DNA of 10,249 bases from Candidatus Cloacimonadota bacterium (GTDB lineage Bacteria > Cloacimonadota > Cloacimonadia > Cloacimonadales > Cloacimonadaceae): the NCBI GenBank assembly GCA_017995495.1, contig JAGOIS010000037.1, positions 1 to 10,249 of the forward strand, given 5' to 3'. The notes under the pieces are model-generated. The model was not told the DNA's origin and did no database searches. It saw only the letters and a list, made by a program, of their open reading frames with translations. The stretch's first letter is position 1. Each line of letters starts with the position of its first letter. Of the stretch, positions 6,901-10,249 are shown piece after piece. Made by a program: the position numbers and the translations under genes.

Positions 6901-7565
6901 ACTGTGTGTCCTACGATGCCTTCATTCTGATGATCGACGACTTCGTGTTCGGCAGCTGCTTTGCAGAGACCCCCGTCGAACTGAGCAGCTTCACCGCCAC
7001 GGTTAACGCCGTCAACAATGTAGAACTGAATTGGGTAAGCCAGTCAGAAAACCACATGAACGGCTACCGAGTCTATCGCAACACCAGCGCGGACCAGAGC
7101 GGCTCGATCGGCATCACCCCGGTCCTGATCCCGGCCACCAACACCAGCACCACCCACACCTACAGCGTCATCGACAATAGCGTCGAGATCGGCGCCACAT
7201 ATTACTACTGGCTGGAAGCGGTGGATTACCAGGGTAGCAATTTCCACGGCCCGGTCAGCGTTACCGTCACTGGCAACGTGCCGCCTGTGCTGCCTGAGAT
7301 CACGTCGATGAAGAATGCCTATCCCAACCCGTTCAAGGCGAGCGCCAATATCGAAGTCAGCGTCAAAGCAGGCGAAACCGGCTCCATGACCATCTACAAC
7401 GTGGCTGGTAAAGCCGTGCGGACCTACAATGTCACTGAAGGTATTCACAACCTCATCTGGGACGGAAAGGACAGCGCTGGCAAAGCCTGCGGAAGCGGTA
7501 TCTACTTCTACAAGCTTGCCACACCTTCGTTCAACCAATCCCGCAAGCTCATGCTTGTGAAATAA
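3945..7565 (+). CDS. Large secreted modular surface protein with YPNPF-type C-terminal sorting domain
   Basis: The 1206-residue protein starts at an ATG with AGGAG (3934-3938) six bases upstream. Residues 1-20 are a classic signal peptide (two Lys, hydrophobic core, AFA cut before Gln21). Module order: 22-172 cleaved-adhesin/choice-of-anchor J-like jelly roll (FPWNEGFEG, ending YLDDVAIE); 178-422 and 423-665 two near-identical units, each an ASH/choice-of-anchor D-like Ig domain (PESWDFGN ... ITGMGY) plus a beta domain starting STCQNPLPVELPLV; 667-775 a third, divergent ASH-like domain; 776-816 a polar linker; 817-1005 a second choice-of-anchor J-like domain; 1008-1110 a fibronectin III-like domain (VELSSFTATV ... 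YYYWLEAVDYQG); 1117-1206 an FlgD-Ig/T9SS-type sorting domain (YPNPF at 1126-1130, GIYFYKL, ending KLMLVK). In FCB bacteria this tail directs outer-membrane export and attachment. No peptidase or glycosidase catalytic motif is seen, so adhesion, binding or scaffold roles are the likeliest. Terminators bound it on both sides, so it appears monocistronic. Confidence 0.88.
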   Translation: MKKISIVILLICLGIGLAFAQITTFPWNEGFEGTFLPAGWTKIVTTPNDITQSNTQNHTPGGVYSARFSSFSTSTNYNQYLFSPAITVDAAYTMLSFWHRKYGTHAELLEWGIATDTSPGSFTWTPVTLSNLAWQETMVDLSAYAGDTVYLGFHYYGNYLWYVYLDDVAIEAPPTVPVFTINPESWDFGNVDTVGSVSKTFTVANDGGGELGIVSIEKSDGDVDYFEIVNNTYTGPLGLGESFTFDVEFSPTEEIPYTLTLSITDDQAKVAHDVIITGMGYSRPPGSTCQNPLPVELPLVDFLGDTALYGDDYSSTWITPSSSYLNGDDMVLQFTLAEASKLVGTLTATTGSWIGMFVVNTTPDPVTPAPVLAQATSSGTVATMDSEYLPAGSYFLLLSTYPSPQSFQFSLDLEAVPAPTEPIFSIDPESWDFGNTDIVGSVTKTFTVSNEGGGELGIVSIEKSDGDVDYFEIVNNTYTAPLGVGESFTFGVEFSPTEEIPYTLTLSITDDQAKATHDVIITGMGYTRPPGSTCQNPLPVELPLVGFEGDTSLYGDDYSSTWITPSSSYLNGDDMVLQFTLEENSILEGTLTALTGNWIGMFVVNTTPDPVTPAPVLAQATSSGTLATMESGELAAGSYFLILSTYPSPQSFTFSLDLMAIPANEPLMFISEDYWDYGVALAGGDTCTPHTFAATNVGFGTLTIAAPPVIEPATDFSIIDDTNVYPITLGSDASAYWTVKFNPSTPCGEKTATMTLVDDIARKIALVEVPAETVVAAVSKSANGEAVSVKSIAQENNRVKEQPKNSYEIGLRGYAMLTTFEDNFEGYADFTLDLTPWTQVDLDGSDTYYISNTTFPNQGYIGSFIAFNPSMATPALPEAYYPYSGEKYAACFAATDFPNDDWLVSPPLSYTGEARFSMLAKSITSQYGLERMMIAYSTEGNDPTSGNWTYLLGSETEYAQVPVPWTLYEYALPSTIEETTVYIAIHCVSYDAFILMIDDFVFGSCFAETPVELSSFTATVNAVNNVELNWVSQSENHMNGYRVYRNTSADQSGSIGITPVLIPATNTSTTHTYSVIDNSVEIGATYYYWLEAVDYQGSNFHGPVSVTVTGNVPPVLPEITSMKNAYPNPFKASANIEVSVKAGETGSMTIYNVAGKAVRTYNVTEGIHNLIWDGKDSAGKACGSGIYFYKLATPSFNQSRKLMLVK
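4476..5210 (+). repeat. Internal tandem duplication, copy A (735 bp) in the surface-protein gene
   Basis: This encodes residues 178-422: an ASH-like domain followed by the STCQNP beta domain. It aligns with copy B at a fixed offset of 735 bp with no frameshift. Identity is patchy. Blocks at 4587-4647 (61 bp), 4683-4752 (70 bp), 4800-4845 (46 bp) and 4875-4921 (47 bp) are identical to copy B, silent positions included. Between them, for example around 4945-5000, both silent and amino-acid-changing differences are frequent. Confidence 0.95.
5211..5939 (+). repeat. Internal tandem duplication, copy B in the surface-protein gene
   Basis: This encodes residues 423-665 and follows copy A without any spacer. 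Its blocks at 5322-5382 and 5418-5487 are the exact partners of the two longest identical blocks in copy A. The last part diverges (ELAAGSYFLIL against EYLPAGSYFLLL), and the junction runs straight into the third, divergent ASH-like domain. A duplication of a two-domain unit is the simplest origin. Confidence 0.95.
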
Positions 7566-7882
7566 ACCCGCTTGATGCGCCGGACAAACGGTCTGGCAAA
7601 TCTGCGAATTAATTCCTCAAGGGGCGGCCAACAACGGCCGCTCCTTTTTTTGTAATTGCATCCGTGAATCAAGCTGGCACAATATCATCCCGCGCCGAAT
7701 TCTGACCTGATCCCATGGGTAACTCCGCCTGGCTGACCCGCTTTGATTGACGGTGAGCCTATTACTTTTCCACCATAAACTACCGCGCTAAACCAATACC
7801 CAAATGCAAGCTTTTGCTTGACATGAACGGCCTCCTGAACTTTTTGAGCTGGAAAAATCACTTTCCAGGAGTTTTTCCCTCA
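7566..7882. other. Intergenic region between the surface protein and the flavoprotein (317 bp)
   Basis: This holds a clear terminator (7619-7651). From 7652 to 7800 I see no gene or strong signal. A small inverted repeat CAAGC-TTTT-GCTTG lies at 7807-7820. A TTGACA at 7818-7823 has no good -10 box at normal spacing, and TTGACG at 7747-7752 is likewise unpaired, so the promoter of the flavoprotein gene is not identified. AGGAG at 7867-7871 is the probable ribosome site of that gene. Confidence 0.6.
7619..7651 (+). terminator. Rho-independent terminator of the surface-protein gene
   Basis: GGGGCGGCC (7621-7629) pairs with GGCCGCTCC (7636-7644) around the loop AACAAC, with one G-T pair. The stem can extend by two A-T pairs from A7619-A7620 into the T-run. 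Seven T follow directly (7645-7651). It is 54 bp past the stop codon and is the best terminator in the window. Confidence 0.92.
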
Positions 7883-9952
7883 ATGGAGAATAATCGCATA
7901 GACAGGCATCCGATCCTCCCGGTGCAGGAGCGTGAAGATGTCCTCTTCACTTGGAATGGATCCCCCCTAACGGCCAAAAAAGGTGAGATGATCTCCTCAG
8001 CCCTCATCGCGAACGGGATCAGCGTTTTTGGCCATCATCATAAGGATGGCAGCGCCCAGGGGATATTCTGCGCGAATGGCCAGTGCGCCAAATGCACCGT
8101 GATAGCGGATGGCGTGGCCGTGAAATCGTGCATGACAGTGGTCACCCCAGGCATGAAGGTCCGCTCGGCTGAGGGATTGCCTGAATTGCCTGAAAGCTCG
8201 GCCATTTCGCAACATCCGGCGATCGAGCAGCTTGAGGTGGAAGTCCTGATCATTGGCGGAGGCCCCTCGGGTCTCGCGGCAGCCATCGAACTGGGAAAAC
8301 ATGGCATTGACACGCTGCTGATCGACGACAAACACGCCCTGGGCGGCAAGCTGGTGCTTCAAACCCACAAATTCTTCGGCAGCGAGGAAGACAGCAACGC
8401 TGGCGTGCGCGGACACGACATCGGCAAGCTTCTGGCTGCCGAAGTGAAGAAGCACCCCTCCGTGAAGGTCTGGCTGAACAGCACCGCTCTCTTTGTGTTC
8501 AGCGACAAAAATGTCGGCATCCTCAAAGATGGGGTCTACAAGATCGTCACCCCAGCCAGAATCCTCAACGCCGCCGGTGCCAGGGAAAAATTCCTGCGCT
8601 TCAACGGAAACCATCTGGCCCGTATCTACGGCGCGGGAGCCTTTCAGACTCTGGTGAACCGCGACCTCATCCGCCCCACCAACCGCCTCTTCATCATCGG
8701 GGGAGGAAACGTTGGCCTCATCGCCGGTTATCACGCCCTGCAAGCCGGGATAGAAGTGGTCGGGCTGGCCGAGGCCATGCCCCAATGCGGAGGCTACAAG
8801 GTCCACGCGGACAAACTCAAACGCCTCGGAGTGCCCATCTTCACCTCCCATTCCATCCTCAGCGCCAACGGTGATGAAACAGTGCGGAGCGTCACCATTG
8901 CCAAGGTGGACCACAAATTCCAAGCCATCAAAGGAACGGAAAAGAGCTTTATCTGCGACACCATCCTGATCGCCGTCGGCCTCGATTCGCTGTCTGAATT
9001 CACCCAGGAAGCGCTTGAAGCCGGCATCCCGGTATATGCTGCCGGCGACGCCCTGGAGATCGCGGAAGCCTCTTCGGCCATGTTCAACGGCAAGATCGCC
9101 GGGCTCACCATCGTCAAGGACTGCGGGCATGGGGAAATTGGACCCATCCCCCCGGATTGGTATGCCAAGGCTGAGGTGCTAAAATCCCATCCCGGAGCGA
9201 TCAAAGGCTATCAGACAGGGCTGCCGGAAAGCGGGGTCTTCCCCGTGATCCACTGTTTGCAGGAAATTCCCTGCAATCCCTGCACCACGGTCTGCCCCAC
9301 CAATTCCATCCACACAGAGGACGGCGGGCTGCTGGCCGTGCCAATTTACACCGGCAGTTGCGTAGGCTGCAACAAATGCCTGCTCATCTGCCCCGGCCTG
9401 GCGACCACCCTGGTGGATTACCGTCAGGACGCGGAATTACCCACTGTGACCATCCCCTATGAGGTCTTCAACTTCCCCAAAAAAGTTGGTGACGAAGTTG
9501 AACTCGTCGATATCGACGGAGAACCGCTCGGAACCCATCCCGTTACCTCAGTTCTGGATATGAAGGACCGCCGCACCCAGCTAATCAAGGTCAGGGTCCC
9601 CAAAGAGATCGCCAAACAGGTTGCCTCCTTCAAGATTCAGCCCGATTCGGTCAGCCAGCCTTTGGCGAAGCCTCTGATCCCGGAAAAACTGGCCGATGAT
9701 GCCATGATCTGTCTCTGCGAAAGGGTCAGCGTTGGTGAGGTGCGTAAACTTATCCGCGGCGGGATCACCAGCCTCAATCACCTCAAAGCCATCACCAGAG
9801 CGGGCATGGGGCCCTGCGGCGCCAAAACCTGCGAAACCCTGATCAAGGGTGTGCTGCGGGAAGAGGGCATCCCGGTGGAGAATGTGGTCCCCAACACCAA
9901 ACGGCCGGTGTTTGTGGAAGTGCCGCTGGGTAAATTTCCCCGGGGAGAATGA
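7883..9952 (+). CDS. FAD/NAD flavoprotein with four Fe-S sites, amino-acid dehydrogenase alpha-subunit type
   Basis: The protein has 689 residues from the ATG at 7883. Domains in order: a 2Fe-2S ferredoxin-like domain (Cys63-x4-Cys68-x2-Cys71-x11-Cys83); an FAD Rossmann motif GGGPSG (125-130); an NAD(P) Rossmann motif GGGNVG (273-278); the second FAD motif AAGDA (388-389 = GD); a two-cluster ferredoxin (Cys464, 467, 471 with Cys458, then Cys493, 496, 499, 503); a beta-rich stretch of about 80 residues; and a BFD-like 2Fe-2S domain (Cys610-x-Cys612, Cys645-x4-Cys650). This is the alpha-subunit architecture of HCN synthase (HcnA+HcnB), opine oxidases and archaeal proline dehydrogenase complexes, here in one chain. 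The likely job is to pass electrons from the partner subunit's FAD to NAD. Start choice: the frame is open upstream to ATG 7823 and TTG 7814, but AGGAG lies at 7867-7871 and relatives begin shortly before the R-I-x-x-HPIL motif, which here starts at residue 5. The substrate is unknown. Confidence 0.87.
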   Translation: MENNRIDRHPILPVQEREDVLFTWNGSPLTAKKGEMISSALIANGISVFGHHHKDGSAQGIFCANGQCAKCTVIADGVAVKSCMTVVTPGMKVRSAEGLPELPESSAISQHPAIEQLEVEVLIIGGGPSGLAAAIELGKHGIDTLLIDDKHALGGKLVLQTHKFFGSEEDSNAGVRGHDIGKLLAAEVKKHPSVKVWLNSTALFVFSDKNVGILKDGVYKIVTPARILNAAGAREKFLRFNGNHLARIYGAGAFQTLVNRDLIRPTNRLFIIGGGNVGLIAGYHALQAGIEVVGLAEAMPQCGGYKVHADKLKRLGVPIFTSHSILSANGDETVRSVTIAKVDHKFQAIKGTEKSFICDTILIAVGLDSLSEFTQEALEAGIPVYAAGDALEIAEASSAMFNGKIAGLTIVKDCGHGEIGPIPPDWYAKAEVLKSHPGAIKGYQTGLPESGVFPVIHCLQEIPCNPCTTVCPTNSIHTEDGGLLAVPIYTGSCVGCNKCLLICPGLATTLVDYRQDAELPTVTIPYEVFNFPKKVGDEVELVDIDGEPLGTHPVTSVLDMKDRRTQLIKVRVPKEIAKQVASFKIQPDSVSQPLAKPLIPEKLADDAMICLCERVSVGEVRKLIRGGITSLNHLKAITRAGMGPCGAKTCETLIKGVLREEGIPVENVVPNTKRPVFVEVPLGKFPRGE
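9942..9947 (+). promoter_or_regulatory. Ribosome site inside the flavoprotein gene, coupling it to the next gene
   Basis: GGGGAG lies in the last codons of the flavoprotein gene, six bases before the ATG at 9954. The upstream TGA (9950-9952) and that ATG are one base apart, so terminating ribosomes can restart directly. This arrangement supports near-equal synthesis of two subunits. Confidence 0.7.
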
Positions 9953-9953
9953 G

Positions 9954-10249
9954 ATGGAAAAGAATTACGACTTAGTGGTCATCGGCGCGGGTTCGGTGGG
10001 CCTGCCAGCCGCCCTGGAACTCGCTTTGAAGGGAAACAAGATTTTGGTGATCGAATCCGATGGCGCGCCCGGGCAAGCCAACAACAAAAAAGCCATCGGC
10101 GGCGTGCGGGCCACCCACAGCGATTTCGGCAAGATCAGCGTTTGCCAGCGTTCCATCCATATCATGCGGCACTGGCAGGAACAAAAAGGCGATGACATCG
10201 GCTGGATGAGCAACGGCTACAGCTATCCCGCCTATACGGAAGAGGATGA
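9954..10249 (+). CDS. FAD-dependent amine/amino-acid dehydrogenase subunit (DAO/SoxB-like), 5' part only
   Basis: Only the first 98 residues are in the window. An N-terminal FAD-binding Rossmann fold is clear: YDLVVIGAGSVGLPAALELA with GAGSVG at 11-16, and Glu34 at the end of beta-2 (LVIES) to hold the adenosine ribose. The following AIGGVRATHSD stretch (47-57) matches the substrate-side FAD loop of the DAO family (sarcosine oxidase beta, glycine oxidase, HcnC, proline dehydrogenase beta). Family members are about 370-480 residues, so most of it, including the substrate pocket, lies beyond the edge. It follows the Fe-S flavoprotein with a one-base gap and its own ribosome site, as beta follows alpha in these complexes. 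The likely role is oxidation of an amino acid or amine, with electrons going to the upstream subunit. The substrate (proline, an opine, glycine or a D-amino acid) cannot be told from this fragment. Confidence 0.88.
   Translation, partial: MEKNYDLVVIGAGSVGLPAALELALKGNKILVIESDGAPGQANNKKAIGGVRATHSDFGKISVCQRSIHIMRHWQEQKGDDIGWMSNGYSYPAYTEED

Noticed and set aside
7818..7846. TTGACA at 7818-7823 as promoter of the flavoprotein gene
   Set aside because: At normal spacing there is only a T-rich TTTTTG, not an acceptable -10 box.
7814..7882. Longer start (TTG 7814 or ATG 7823) for the flavoprotein
   Set aside because: The extra residues do not resemble the family, which begins shortly before the R-I-x-x-HPIL motif. 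The only good ribosome site (AGGAG, 7867-7871) serves the ATG at 7883, although its 11-base spacing is a little long.
7997..9130. Minus-strand open frame of 377 codons inside the flavoprotein gene
   Set aside because: It is antisense to the FAD and NAD motifs of a well-supported protein and has no ribosome site or known family features.
1..10249. CRISPR array, transposon or defence island
   Set aside because: The only repeats are the two protein-coding units in the surface protein. No spacer-repeat pattern, transposase, integrase or terminal inverted repeats were seen.

Overview
The window looks like a piece of chromosome from an anaerobic, Gram-negative, amino-acid-fermenting bacterium of the FCB group. 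My best guess is Candidatus Cloacimonadota. Three things point there: a very large secreted protein built from 'cleaved adhesin'/choice-of-anchor modules with a YPNPF-type C-terminal sorting domain, a GlmL/MutL-type reactivase of B12 mutases, and an iron-sulfur flavoprotein pair of the amino-acid dehydrogenase type. The assignment is an inference from gene content and style. No rRNA or taxonomic marker gene is present. I see no tRNA, CRISPR array, insertion sequence or phage gene.

Layout. (1) 1-389, minus strand: the first 129 residues of a membrane-anchored staphylococcal-nuclease-like enzyme, cut by the window edge. (2) 390-722: divergent intergenic region with a good sigma70-type promoter reading right. 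(3) 723-3629, plus: a 968-residue protein whose first half is a GlmL-type ATPase and whose second half is a long beta-rich extension that I do not recognise as a named domain. (4) 3630-3944: a terminator, two tandem promoters and a leader with a strong dyad. (5) 3945-7565, plus: a 1206-residue secreted modular surface protein containing a 735-bp tandem internal duplication. (6) 7566-7882: a clear rho-independent terminator and then featureless spacer. (7) 7883-9952, plus: a 689-residue flavoprotein with four iron-sulfur sites, followed one base after its stop by (8) 9954-10249, the start of an FAD-dependent amine/amino-acid dehydrogenase subunit, cut by the right edge.

How they may work together. 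The GlmL-like protein should keep a coenzyme-B12-dependent carbon-skeleton mutase or aminomutase active, but no mutase lies in the window. The last two genes are translationally coupled and resemble the alpha and beta subunits of the multi-subunit proline/opine/HCN-synthase-like dehydrogenases. The beta subunit would oxidise an amino acid or amine, and electrons would pass through the alpha subunit's FAD and Fe-S centres to NAD and possibly a ferredoxin. Both fit amino-acid catabolism. The secreted protein is a separate transcription unit bounded by its own promoters and terminator.

No wholly new system is evident. The features most worth a second look are the unexplained C-terminal half of the GlmL-like protein, the collection of redox centres fused into one chain in the flavoprotein, the mosaic internal duplication of the surface protein, and the structured leader in front of it.
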